Assembly: GCA_035763085.1 (NCBI GenBank)
Contig: DASUBV010000036.1
Location: 1-64,000, forward strand
Source of the DNA: DASUBV01 sp035763085
GTDB taxonomy: Bacteria; Actinomycetota; Actinomycetes; Streptosporangiales; Streptosporangiaceae
DNA: 64,000 nucleotides
Direction: 5' to 3'
Shown: piece by piece, positions 49,200-57,950 of the stretch
How the letters are laid out: each line of letters starts with the position of its first letter
Numbering within the stretch: the first letter of the stretch is position 1
Made by a program: the position numbers and the translations under genes
The notes under the pieces: generated by a model
Seen by the model: the letters and a program-made list of their open reading frames with translations, nothing else
The model's database searches: none
Told to the model about the DNA's origin: nothing

Positions 49200-50305
49200 C
49201 CGCGGCATGGCCAGCGGGCATGGTCATGACCGCGGCCGGGCCGGTGGCTGCGGACTCCCTCGGCCTTACCTCGATGCACGAGCACGTGCTGTGCGATGTG
49301 GGTGCCTACCGGATCGAGGAGTCCGCCGTGGTGGCCCGCATGGGGGACATCGATCTGGGCTGCGGCATCAGCGAGCGGGGCTGCCTGGAGGAGCAGGGCT
49401 TCTTCCTGTCCTCAGCCAATTGCCGGCTGGACGACCACGACGTCATGGGCGCGGAGCTGGCCGAGCTGGCCGCCACGGGCATGTCGGCAGTCCTGGAGCT
49501 GAGCTGCCCCGGGCTGCGCACCGATGTGGCCGGCGTGGCCAGCCTCGCGGCGGCAGCCGGGCTCAGCGTGGTGGTGTCTACCGGCTTGTATATCGAGCCG
49601 TCCTGGCCACCGGAGCTGGCCCGGCTGGCGGAAGACGGCTGGGAAGCCTTCATGGTGGGCGAAGTCGAGGAAGGCATTGGCCAGACGGGCATCCGGGCCG
49701 GGCATATCGGCGAGATCGGCATCACCGACCTGGGCCCGCGCCAGTCCAGCCTGCTGCGGGCGGCGGCCAGGGCTGCCGTCCGGACCGGCGTATCGGTGAC
49801 TGTGCACCCCGGCTGGGAGCCCGGCAGCGACGGCCTGGCCATCCTGCCGCTGCTGACCGCCGAGGGGCTGCCGCCCGAACGCGTCGTCCTGGCCCATGCC
49901 GACGCCTTCTTCGTTGAGCACGACCGGCGCAAGCTGATCAGCGACCCGCATGCGCGGCAGCTCCGTACCGACTACCACCGCGAGGTTCTCGACGCCGGCG
50001 CGAACATCTCGGTCGACTGTTTCGGTCACCGCTGGAACGTCGCGCCGAACCACTGGGTCATCGAGACCGATGTCGACCGGCTGACCGGGCTGGTCGCCCT
50101 GGTCGAGGCGGGCTACGCGGATCAGATCGTGCTGGGCACCGACACCTGCTTCAAGCTGCTGACCCGGCGCGGCGGCGGGCTGGGCTACCGGCATCTCACG
50201 GCCACCATCCTCCCGCTGCTGCGGGAGCTCGGGATGAAGGAGAAGGACATCATCACCATGACCACCACCACGCCAGCTGCCATCCTCTCCCGGGCGCAGA
50301 CGTGA
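49196..50305 (+). CDS. Phosphotriesterase-family (PTE-like) metal hydrolase
   Basis: Cytoplasmic amidohydrolase-superfamily TIM barrel, 369 aa. Metal ligands are in place: His28 and His30 (TSMHEHV), His204 (TVHPGW), His234 (VLAHADAF) and Asp316 (VLGTDTC). The bridging position, Lys in true phosphotriesterase, is Glu173 (IGEIGITD), as in the phosphotriesterase-homology and lactonase/amidase-like members. It probably hydrolyses a lactone, ester or amide rather than a phosphotriester. The 4-bp overlaps on both sides put it in the transport operon, so it likely performs the first intracellular step on the imported substrate. Confidence 0.85.
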   Translation: MTAAWPAGMVMTAAGPVAADSLGLTSMHEHVLCDVGAYRIEESAVVARMGDIDLGCGISERGCLEEQGFFLSSANCRLDDHDVMGAELAELAATGMSAVLELSCPGLRTDVAGVASLAAAAGLSVVVSTGLYIEPSWPPELARLAEDGWEAFMVGEVEEGIGQTGIRAGHIGEIGITDLGPRQSSLLRAAARAAVRTGVSVTVHPGWEPGSDGLAILPLLTAEGLPPERVVLAHADAFFVEHDRRKLISDPHARQLRTDYHREVLDAGANISVDCFGHRWNVAPNHWVIETDVDRLTGLVALVEAGYADQIVLGTDTCFKLLTRRGGGLGYRHLTATILPLLRELGMKEKDIITMTTTTPAAILSRAQT

Positions 50306-51057
50306 CCGCGGCTGCGGGCCAGGGCCCGCTTGCCGGCCAGGCAGCGGTGGTCACCGGCGCCGCCACCGGGATCGGCCAGGCGGTCGCGGCGCGGCTGACG
50401 GCGGCCGGAGCCCGGGTGCTGGCCACCGACATTGACCAGGAGCGGGTCGCGGCCAGCGCCGCCGGCATCGGCGCCGACTGGGCGGTGGCCGACGTGCGCT
50501 CCCGCGACTCGGTGCAGGCGCTGGCGGTCACGGCCGCGAGCCGGCTGGGACCGGTCGACATTCTGGTGTGCAACGCCGGCGTCTGCACTAGTGCTCCGCT
50601 GCTCGACCTCACTCAGGAGGAGTGGGATCGCACGCTGGAGATCAATATCCGCGGCATGTTCTTCTGCGCCCAGGCATTCGCGGGGGCGATGGCTGAGCGC
50701 GGCTCGGGCTGCCTGATTACCATTTCGTCGGTATCGGGCCGGCAGGGCGACCCCACCCTGGCGCACTACTGCGCGTCTAAATTCGCCGTCATCGGCTTCA
50801 CGCAGTCAGTCGCCCGGGAGTTCGGCCCGCGCGGAATCCGGGCCAATGCCATCTGCCCGGGCACCGTCGACACTGAGATGGGCCGGCGGCTGGCGGCCGA
50901 ATGGGGCATGTCCCTGCAGGAGCTGGCCGAGCGTGACCAGGTGATCAAAAGACCAGTGCGGCCGGAGGAAATCGGTGACGCGGCCGTCTTCCTGGCCAGC
51001 TCGCAGGTCATCACCGGCCAGGCGCTGAACGTGGACGGGGGGCTGGTCTTCTCATGA
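50302..51057 (+). CDS. Short-chain dehydrogenase/reductase (SDR, FabG-like)
   Basis: 251 aa Rossmann-fold oxidoreductase. NAD(P) motif VTGAATGIGQAVA (about 17-29), NAG motif CNAGV, catalytic Ser (SSVSG), and Y-x3-K as HYCASKFAVIG. The Asp after strand 2 (LATDIDQERV) predicts NAD(H) preference. The C-terminal ITGQALNVDGGLVFS is classical. GTG start overlaps the hydrolase stop by 4 bp. It probably oxidises an alcohol produced in the pathway. Confidence 0.9.
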   Translation: MTAAAGQGPLAGQAAVVTGAATGIGQAVAARLTAAGARVLATDIDQERVAASAAGIGADWAVADVRSRDSVQALAVTAASRLGPVDILVCNAGVCTSAPLLDLTQEEWDRTLEINIRGMFFCAQAFAGAMAERGSGCLITISSVSGRQGDPTLAHYCASKFAVIGFTQSVAREFGPRGIRANAICPGTVDTEMGRRLAAEWGMSLQELAERDQVIKRPVRPEEIGDAAVFLASSQVITGQALNVDGGLVFS

Positions 51058-52463
51058 CTCAGCGACCCGGGCTGCCTGCCGGCGACGACGTCCTGTCGGT
51101 GCGCGACGGACAGCTCTACATGGAAGACGTGGGCCTGAGCGAGCTTGCGCTGGCCCACGGCACCCCGCTGTACGTGATCTCCGATCGCCAGCTCCGCACG
51201 AACGCGCGGCGGTGGATGGCGGCGGCCACGGCGGCATGGCCGCATGGTCCTGCCCTGGTCATGCCGTCCCTGAAGGCCAACACCTCGCCCGTGCTGCGGG
51301 CGATCCTCAATGCGGAGGGCGCCGGGTGCGACGTCTTCGGCTCCGGGGAGCTGGAGATCGCGCTGCGCTGCGGCGTCCCGGCCGAGCGGATCTCGCTCAA
51401 CGGCGCGACCAAGTCCGACCAGCTGCTGCACCGCGCGATCAGCGCGGGGATCAGAGTCACGCTCGACTCGGCCGATGAGCTCGAGCGCGCACGGCGGATC
51501 GCGCGGCTGGCCGGCCGCCGCGCGCAGGTGCGGTTCCGGATCCGGCCCTGGCTGCCCGGAACCACCGCGCTGTCCGACTTCGATCCCGCAGGCAACGCGG
51601 CCTACCTGGCGGTTCAGGAGTACCGGGCCGGGATGCCGGGGCAGGAGGTGGTGGCCTGCCTGCGGGAAGCCGCTGCTGACGAGCACGTGGAGCTGACCGG
51701 GATTCACGCTCACGCCAGCCGGCAGACTACGGACCTGGCATTCTGGACTGCCCATGCTCACGACGTCGGCCGGACCTGCGCAGAGCTGGCCCGGCTCAGC
51801 CCGGGGTGGCGGCCACGTGAGATCGATCTCGGCGGCGGCTTCGCGGTGCCGCGCGACCCGACCGGGCGCCAGGAACTAGCCGACGGCCCGACGGCGCCCC
51901 GGCCGGCCGACTATATGACGGCGCTCGCCGACGGGCTGGCCGGCGGCCTGACCGCCGGCGGGCTGAGTCCCGGCGGAATCGCGCTACAGGTCGAGCCGGG
52001 CCGGGCGGTTTACGGGAACGCCGGCGTGCACCTCACGACGGTGCTCCATGTCAAGCACCAGGACCAGCCGCTGCCGCGGACCTGGATCGAGACCGATACG
52101 TCCGAGGCCTTCCTGGGCGACACGCTCATCGAGCGGAACCTGTGGACCATGGTCCTGGCCGGCGAGCCGGACCGGGAGCAGTGCATGCCCGCTGCGGTCA
52201 CCGGTATCTCGTGCGGATTCGACCTCCTTGTCCCGGCCATGGTTCGCCCGGTCGCGGCACCCGGCGAGGTGCTGGCCGTCCTGGACACCGGCGCTTACCA
52301 GGACGCCACGGCCAACAACTTCAACGCGCTGGCCCGTCCGGGAACGGTGCTGGTCGCAGGTGGGACAGCGCGGCTGATAAAGCGGCGGGAAACGCTCGAT
52401 GACATTCTCCTGCGGGACGTGTTCGAGCCATCGCCAGGCCGCCCGGCCGCCGGGCCCGCGTGA
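51054..52463 (+). CDS. Fold-type III PLP enzyme, diaminopimelate-decarboxylase-like
   Basis: 469 aa: N-terminal TIM barrel and C-terminal beta domain of the LysA/ornithine decarboxylase family. The PLP Lys is Lys74 (PSLKAN), the HAHASRQ and GGGF phosphate-binding segments are present, and EPGR is intact. At the substrate site, where true diaminopimelate decarboxylases have CESGD/CESSD, it has C387-G-F-D390: the Glu and Ser are replaced. So it probably acts on a different amino acid, as a decarboxylase, racemase or lyase. ATG 51054 overlaps the SDR stop by 4 bp. Confidence 0.82.
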   Translation: MTQRPGLPAGDDVLSVRDGQLYMEDVGLSELALAHGTPLYVISDRQLRTNARRWMAAATAAWPHGPALVMPSLKANTSPVLRAILNAEGAGCDVFGSGELEIALRCGVPAERISLNGATKSDQLLHRAISAGIRVTLDSADELERARRIARLAGRRAQVRFRIRPWLPGTTALSDFDPAGNAAYLAVQEYRAGMPGQEVVACLREAAADEHVELTGIHAHASRQTTDLAFWTAHAHDVGRTCAELARLSPGWRPREIDLGGGFAVPRDPTGRQELADGPTAPRPADYMTALADGLAGGLTAGGLSPGGIALQVEPGRAVYGNAGVHLTTVLHVKHQDQPLPRTWIETDTSEAFLGDTLIERNLWTMVLAGEPDREQCMPAAVTGISCGFDLLVPAMVRPVAAPGEVLAVLDTGAYQDATANNFNALARPGTVLVAGGTARLIKRRETLDDILLRDVFEPSPGRPAAGPA

Positions 52464-53497
52464 GTGCCAGCCGCCAGGCTGACGTCCTGGTGATCGGCGG
52501 CGGGATCGTCGGCTTGTGCGTCGCCTGGGCGGCGGCGCCCGCGCACTCCGTAGCGGTCCTGGAACGGGCGCGGATCGGTCATGACAGCGGCTCCAGCAGC
52601 GGAGACGCCAGGTTGCGGGTGCTGGCCGCCTACCCGGACGACAGCTATATCGAGCGGGGGCTTGCCGCCGGCGAGGACTGGGCGGCAGCCGGGCGCGCCT
52701 GCGGGCGCTCCTTGCTGACGGTCACCGGCTGCCTGTCGTGGGGTGCTGGCCAGGACGATCTGCGGCGCGGCCTGGAACGGCACGGGCTGGCCCATGAGGC
52801 CTGGACCCAGAGTGATGTGGACCGCGCCTACCTGGGAGTGCGCCTGCCCTCCGGCGTTGTCGCCATTCACCAGGCCGACGGAGCCGTCATCCATGCCGCG
52901 CGGGCGCTGGCGGCGTTTGCCCGGCAGGCGCAGGCCCGCGGGGCCGTCGTGCACGAGGGGGTCAGCGTCACCTCCATCCAGCCGGGGGAGCACATGGTGC
53001 GGGTGTCGACCAGCGCGGGTGAGTGGTCGTGCAGCCAGGCTGTGGTCTGCGCCGGCCCGTGGGCCCGCAGCCTGCTGGCGGCCGCAGGCATCAGTCTTGC
53101 GGTCACCACGACCAGCCAGACCGTCTGCTACTTCCCGCACGCGGGCCCTCCGCCTCCGGGCCTGATCGAGTACGGGGAGCCGGATCCCTATTCCCTGTGG
53201 AGCCCTGATCACGGGCTCAAGGCTGCGCTGCACGCCGCCGGGCCCCGGGCCGAACCCGATAACCGGGTCGCGCCGGATGCTCGCGCCGCTCAGCTCGTCG
53301 CCGAGTGGGTCGGCGAGCGGTTCGGCCACGCCGGCGGGACGGCGCAGCCGCGCCTGGCGACCTGCCTGTACACCTCGACAGCGGACGAGCGTTTCCAGAT
53401 CACCCGCCACGGGCGCGTCATCGTCGTATCAGCATGCAGCGGACATGGCTTCCAGTACGCGCCCGACACCGGGCGCCGGGCCGCCGCGCTGCTGTGA
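52460..53497 (+). CDS. Sarcosine oxidase/N-methyltryptophan oxidase-like flavoenzyme (DAO family)
   Basis: 345 aa FAD amine oxidase. Dinucleotide motif VLVIGGGIVGLCVAWAA (about 9-25) and GSSSGDARLR, the counterpart of GSSHGDTR in monomeric sarcosine oxidase. Cys302 in TCLYTSTADERF matches the cysteine that binds FAD covalently there, and SGHGFQYAPDTG is the C-terminal FAD region. It would oxidise a secondary amine or N-methyl amino acid to an imine, releasing hydrogen peroxide. It is somewhat shorter than the usual 370-390 aa, with the loss near the C-terminus. Last gene of the operon; a terminator follows. Confidence 0.85.
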   Translation: MSASRQADVLVIGGGIVGLCVAWAAAPAHSVAVLERARIGHDSGSSSGDARLRVLAAYPDDSYIERGLAAGEDWAAAGRACGRSLLTVTGCLSWGAGQDDLRRGLERHGLAHEAWTQSDVDRAYLGVRLPSGVVAIHQADGAVIHAARALAAFARQAQARGAVVHEGVSVTSIQPGEHMVRVSTSAGEWSCSQAVVCAGPWARSLLAAAGISLAVTTTSQTVCYFPHAGPPPPGLIEYGEPDPYSLWSPDHGLKAALHAAGPRAEPDNRVAPDARAAQLVAEWVGERFGHAGGTAQPRLATCLYTSTADERFQITRHGRVIVVSACSGHGFQYAPDTGRRAAALL

Positions 53498-53648
53498 CCG
53501 GCGCAGCCGTGCGCTCGCCCGCGGCCGTGCGATATCCCCGGCATCCGTGATCTGCGGCCGGGCCAGCGGCGGCATGCACCTGATGCAGCTGGCCAGCGTG
53601 AACGCCATCGCCCGGCGCTGCCGCCGGCGGAGGTAGCGCTGCTCACCG

Positions 53649-53666
53649 GCCGGGCCTGAGCCCGGC
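53649..53666 (+). terminator. Terminator of the catabolic operon
   Basis: GCCGGGC-CTGA-GCCCGGC, perfect 7-bp arms with a tetraloop, 150 bp past the flavoenzyme stop and before the GHKL ATPase promoter. No T-run. Confidence 0.55.
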
Positions 53667-53737
53667 ACGGCCGCCGCCGGTCCCGCCGTACCCTGGACCG
53701 GTCAGGAGCAGGGACCGACCGGAGGCGGGATCGCAGC

Positions 53738-56700
53738 GTGCAGGGCAGCCAGGACGACCCGTTCGGCACCGCAGGGCTGCGCCGCCGGGTCCTGGAGGCC
53801 TGGGCCGCCTCGCCGGCGCGGTTCCGCGAGGACGCGAACGCCGAAGAGGACTACGCGCTGGGCGGCTACCGTGACCGCGTCATCGTGGAACTGGCCCAGA
53901 ACGCGGCCGACGCCGCCGCGCGGGCCGGCGAGCCGGGCCGGCTCCGGCTGACCCTCAGCGACGGGACGCTCGTTGCGGCCAACACCGGGGCGCCGCTCGA
54001 CGCGGCGGGCGTGGAGGCACTGAGCACCCTGCGGGCCTCCAGCAAGCGCGGCCCGGACGGCCCGGCGGCGACGGGCAGGTTCGGCGTCGGCTTCGCCGCC
54101 GCGGTCGCCGTCAGCGATGAGCCGCGCATCAGCTCGGTGACCGGCACGGTGGCCTGGTCGCGCAGCCGGGCCCGGGAGCTGGCCGGGCAGGCCCCGGCCG
54201 TGGCCGCGGAGCTATCCGCCCGGTCGGGCCAGCTGCCGGTGCTGCGGCTGCCGTTCGCGGCGGCCGGGTCGCCGCCGCCGGGGTTCGCGACGGCGGTGGC
54301 CCTGCCGCTGCGCGACGAGGCGGCGCGGCTGCTGGTGGCCCGGCTGCTGGCCGAGACTGGCCCGGCGCTGCTGCTCGCGCTGCCCGCCCTGGCCGCGATC
54401 GAGATTGACGATGGCGGCGCGACCCGGCTGCTCACCGCCGAACATGACGGTGACGGCGTCACCATCGCCGACAGCGGGGTGGTGAGCCGGTGGCGGACCG
54501 CCGCGGCGAGTGGCCGGATCTCCCCGCAGCTGCTGGCCGGCCGCCCCGTCGAGGAGCGCGAGCGGCCGTCCTGGTCGGTGCGCTGGGCCGTCCCGGTGGC
54601 GCCGGCCGCCGGCCGCGGTGAGCCGGCGGGCGGCTTCGGCAGCGAGCCCGCCGGAAGGCTGCCGGACGGCGTCAGCGGCGTCGTGCACGCGCCGACGCCG
54701 ACCGATGAGCCGCTCAGCCTCCCGGCGCTGCTGCTGGCCTCGTTCCCGCTGAGCCCGGACCGCCGGCACGTCGCGCCCGGGCCGCTGACCGAGTTCCTGA
54801 CCGACCGGGCTGCCGAGGTCTACGCGGGCCTGCTGCCCGGCCTGGTGCCGGGGGATGGCCTGCTCGGGCTGATCCCGCCGCCCGTCGCCCGCGGCGAGCT
54901 CGACGCGCAGCTCGGCCGCGCGATCGCGGCCCGGCTGCCGGAGACGCCGTTCCTGCCCGCCGCGGCGCCGCCGGCGGACGGCCAGCCGGCCCCGCGGGTC
55001 CGCCCCCGGGATGCGGTCATCCTGGAATCCCGGCTGCCGGGCCTGGCCGGCTGCCTCGCGCCGGTCCTGCCCGGCCTGATCACCGGCTCGTCCCGGAACC
55101 CGGCGTACGCGGCGCTCGGGGTTCAGCGGCTGTCCCTGGCCGCGCTGGCCGATGCGCTGGCCACGCTCGACCGCGAGCCGGGCTGGTGGCGGGAGCTGTA
55201 CGCGGCGCTGGCCGACGCCGACCCGGCCGAGCTGGGCGAGCTCGGCGCGCTGCCGGTGCCGCTGGCCGACGGGCGCCTGGTGCCGGGTCCGCGCGGGCTG
55301 CTGCTGCCGGCGCCCGGCCTGGCCGACCCGGCCCGGCTCGCGCTGCTGGGCCTGAAAGTGGTCGAACCAGGCGCGGCGCACCCGCTGCTGGCCCGGCTGG
55401 GCGCGATCGAGGCCAGCCCGCGCAGCGTGCTGGGCAGCCCGGCGGTCCGCGCCCGGGTCGAGTCCTCCTACGACGAGGAAGATCCCGCCCCGGTCGCCGA
55501 TGCAGTGCTCAGCCTGGTCAGCGCCGCCGGCCTGCAGCCGGGCGAGCTGCCCTGGCTGGCGGAGCTAGCGCTGCCGGGCAGCGATGGCGAGTGGTATCCG
55601 GCGGGCGAGCTGCTGCTGCCCGGCAGCCCGCTCGCCGACGTGGTAGCGGCGGACACGCCGTTCGGCACGGCGAGCCCGGACCTGGTGCAGCGCTACGGTG
55701 CGCAGACGCTGGAGGCGGCCGGCGTGCTGGCCTCGTTCGCGCTGCTCACCGTCCAGGACGTGCCGCTCGACGAGCCGGGCCTCGACCTGGACGGCGAGGA
55801 TGAGTGGGCGGCCGGGATCCGCGACCGGCTGCCCGGCGACGGGGCACCGCCGGTGGCGGCCGAGCTGCTGGCCGTCCGCGATCTTGAGCTCGTCGACCCG
55901 GCCCGCTGGCCGCGCGCCCTGGACCTGCTGGCGGTGCCGCCGCTGCGGGCAGCGCTGGTCCAGCCCACCCGGGTGCTGCTGGCCAGCGGCCGGCACGCCG
56001 ACGTGCCGTCCTACACCGCCTGGTGGCTGCGCCAGCATCCGGTGCTCGGTGGCCGCCGCGGCGCCGACGTGCGGATTGCCGGCGGCGACAGCCTGCTGGC
56101 CGGGTTGTGGGATGAGGTCGACTGGCCGGGTGACCCGGCGGTGGCCCGCGCGCTCGGCGCGCGTACCTCGCTGACCGAGCTGCTGGCCGAGCCCGGCGGG
56201 ACCGGCGAGCTGCTGGACCGGCTGGCTGATCCTGGCCGGCCGGTGAGCCGGGCGCAGCTGCGGGCAGTCTGGGCGGCGGTGGCGGCCGCGGATGCGGCCG
56301 GCGCGGCCGCGCCCGAGCCGCCGGACCGGGTCCGTGCCGTGCTCGGCGACCAGGTGGTGGTGGCCGGCGCCGCCGACGTGCTGGTGCTGGATGTCCCTGA
56401 CTTGTGGCCGCTGGTGGAAAGGCAACCGCTGGTGCTGGCGCCCTACGAGCAGGCCGCCCGGCTGGCTGACCTGCTGGACCTGCCGCTGGTGTCGGAGGAA
56501 GTAGCCGGGCGGGTCGAGTCTGCGGCGCAGCGGCGGCCGGTGCCGGAGATCGTCGCCGCGGTGCTGCCCGGGGCCGCGGCCGATTACTACGCCCACGAGC
56601 AGCTGGTCGTAGACGGCGTCCCGGTGCCGTGGCGGTGCGCCGGCGGCGCGGTGCACGCCACCGGGACCGACGGGCTGGCCCGCGGGCTGGCCTGGGCGGC

Positions 56701-56812
56701 GGGCCGGTGGCCGTACCGGCACCTGCTCGCCGCCCTGCTCCGCGACACTGGCGCGGCCGCCCGCCTGCTGGCCGAAGCTGACCTGGACGGCGACCTGGTG
56801 CCCGCGCGCTAG
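53738..56812 (+). CDS. Sacsin-type GHKL ATPase (Hsp90-like N-terminal fold), 1024 aa
   Basis: Large cytoplasmic protein. Residues about 35-125 carry the GHKL ATP site seen in sacsin, Hsp90 and MutL: N box ELAQNAADAA (51-60), DGTLVAANTG and the G box GRFGVGFAAA (113-122). The remaining 900 residues are Ala/Leu/Pro-rich with no recognised catalytic site; they resemble actinobacterial proteins annotated as sacsin N-terminal ATP-binding-like. GTG at 53738 has GGAGG 13 nt upstream. It is transcribed alone between a terminator and a convergent chitinase gene. A chaperone, regulatory or defence role is possible; nothing in the context decides. Confidence 0.72.
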   Translation: MQGSQDDPFGTAGLRRRVLEAWAASPARFREDANAEEDYALGGYRDRVIVELAQNAADAAARAGEPGRLRLTLSDGTLVAANTGAPLDAAGVEALSTLRASSKRGPDGPAATGRFGVGFAAAVAVSDEPRISSVTGTVAWSRSRARELAGQAPAVAAELSARSGQLPVLRLPFAAAGSPPPGFATAVALPLRDEAARLLVARLLAETGPALLLALPALAAIEIDDGGATRLLTAEHDGDGVTIADSGVVSRWRTAAASGRISPQLLAGRPVEERERPSWSVRWAVPVAPAAGRGEPAGGFGSEPAGRLPDGVSGVVHAPTPTDEPLSLPALLLASFPLSPDRRHVAPGPLTEFLTDRAAEVYAGLLPGLVPGDGLLGLIPPPVARGELDAQLGRAIAARLPETPFLPAAAPPADGQPAPRVRPRDAVILESRLPGLAGCLAPVLPGLITGSSRNPAYAALGVQRLSLAALADALATLDREPGWWRELYAALADADPAELGELGALPVPLADGRLVPGPRGLLLPAPGLADPARLALLGLKVVEPGAAHPLLARLGAIEASPRSVLGSPAVRARVESSYDEEDPAPVADAVLSLVSAAGLQPGELPWLAELALPGSDGEWYPAGELLLPGSPLADVVAADTPFGTASPDLVQRYGAQTLEAAGVLASFALLTVQDVPLDEPGLDLDGEDEWAAGIRDRLPGDGAPPVAAELLAVRDLELVDPARWPRALDLLAVPPLRAALVQPTRVLLASGRHADVPSYTAWWLRQHPVLGGRRGADVRIAGGDSLLAGLWDEVDWPGDPAVARALGARTSLTELLAEPGGTGELLDRLADPGRPVSRAQLRAVWAAVAAADAAGAAAPEPPDRVRAVLGDQVVVAGAADVLVLDVPDLWPLVERQPLVLAPYEQAARLADLLDLPLVSEEVAGRVESAAQRRPVPEIVAAVLPGAAADYYAHEQLVVDGVPVPWRCAGGAVHATGTDGLARGLAWAAGRWPYRHLLAALLRDTGAAARLLAEADLDGDLVPAR

Positions 56813-56831
56813 GCCGCCGTCCAGGCCGGGC

Positions 56832-57893
56832 CTACGGGCGCGCCGCCGGCGCCCGGGTAAACGGCTCGAAGACATGGCTGAAGTACCAGTCGGGCTGCTC
56901 CAGGCCGGAGCAGCTGCCGGCGCCCTGGGTGCCGGGGCAGCCGCCGTTGTCGCGCTGCAGCGCCCAGAACGACAGCGCGGCGATCCCGTGGCTCCGCGCC
57001 CAGTGCAGCACGGTGACGGCGTCGGCCCGGCTGAAGGTCTCGCCCGGGCCGAAGTCGTCGATGCCGGGCATCTCGGTGACCCCGATCATGTGCCACAGCC
57101 GCGCGGACGGCGTCCCCGGGTACAGCGCCCTGAGCTGGCCGACCACGGCCGCGCCGGCCGACTCGGTGTCCGCGGCCATGTCCTGGGCGGGGCCCAGGTA
57201 GTAGTCGAAGGTCATCACGTTCACGACGCTGATCCGGGCCCCGGCGGCCACCGCGTCCTGCAGCACCGCCAGGCCGCTGGCGGTCAGCCCGGTCGGGAAG
57301 GTGGGCAGGGTGTAGGAGAACTGGACCGGCAGGCCACGGGCGGCAGCCCACGCCTCGACCCGGGCGATCGCCTCGTTGCGCCGGCTGATCCCGGCGGTGT
57401 TGGTCAGCGAGTCCGCCTCGACATCCAGGTCGATGCGCGAGATGTGGTAGGTCGTGATCACGTTCTCGTAGACCCGGGCAATCGCCGCGACGCTGGTGCA
57501 GCTGTCGGCGATGTCGGTGCTGGTGGTGTCGGCGCCGTAGCCGCCGAATGAGGGGATGACATTGCCGCCCGAGGCCTGGATGGCGGCGATGTCACTGCCG
57601 AAGGCCGCCGGGGAGACCGGCTGCGTGGTGTCGCCGTTCCAGTACGCGGTGCAGGATCCCGCCTGCGCGGTCTGCAAGAACGCGAAGGTCAGGTACTTGG
57701 CGCCCGACTGCCGGGACAGGGCCGCCGGGCTGGCGCTGGTGTCGTACGTCTCGAAGTAGGGGGCAAAGACATGCCGCGGCAGGGTGCGGACGGGTGTGGT
57801 GCTGGCGCTGGCCGCGGGCGCGGCCAGCCCGATCGTGGCGGCCGTGGCGGCCGCGGCGGCCAGGGCCGCCAGTCCGGGAACGTGTCGTCTCAT
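56832..57893 (-). CDS. Secreted glycoside hydrolase family 18 (chitinase-like)
   Basis: 353 aa with a Sec signal peptide (about 1-31, cleavage near ASA). A TIM barrel with the GH18 motif RIDLDVEAD carries Asp155, Asp157 and the catalytic acid Glu159. SFGGYG on strand 3 and NVMTFDYY on strand 6 are further GH18 marks. The C-terminal Trp (FWALQRDNG) is the substrate-platform Trp region. No carbohydrate-binding module is present. ATG at 57893 with GAGGGG upstream. A 25-bp palindrome 33 bp before the ATG suggests induction by chito-oligosaccharides. The protein resembles the bacterial chitinases secreted by Streptomyces. Confidence 0.85.
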   Translation of the reverse strand: MRRHVPGLAALAAAAATAATIGLAAPAASASTTPVRTLPRHVFAPYFETYDTSASPAALSRQSGAKYLTFAFLQTAQAGSCTAYWNGDTTQPVSPAAFGSDIAAIQASGGNVIPSFGGYGADTTSTDIADSCTSVAAIARVYENVITTYHISRIDLDVEADSLTNTAGISRRNEAIARVEAWAAARGLPVQFSYTLPTFPTGLTASGLAVLQDAVAAGARISVVNVMTFDYYLGPAQDMAADTESAGAAVVGQLRALYPGTPSARLWHMIGVTEMPGIDDFGPGETFSRADAVTVLHWARSHGIAALSFWALQRDNGGCPGTQGAGSCSGLEQPDWYFSHVFEPFTRAPAARP

Positions 57894-57925
57894 GCGCGGA
57901 CCCCTCGGTAAGCGGAGCGGCAGAA

Positions 57926-57950
57926 TCAAATAGGAAACTTTCCTATTTGA
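57926..57950. promoter_or_regulatory. 25-bp palindrome before the GH18 gene (ROK/CsnR-type box candidate)
   Basis: TCAAATAGGAAA and TTTCCTATTTGA are perfect 12-bp arms around one C. The AGGAAA-C-TTTCCT core resembles boxes I recall upstream of secreted chitosanase/chitinase genes in actinomycetes, bound by ROK repressors such as CsnR; that link is from memory. It lies 33 bp from the GH18 start and about 157 bp from the divergent isomerase-like gene. Confidence 0.65.

Noticed and set aside
53498..53737. A short frame ending at 53636 (MHLMQLASVNAIARR...)
   Set aside because: The last 30 codons look protein-like, but the frame has no plausible promoter or ribosome site and overlaps the terminator region of the operon.
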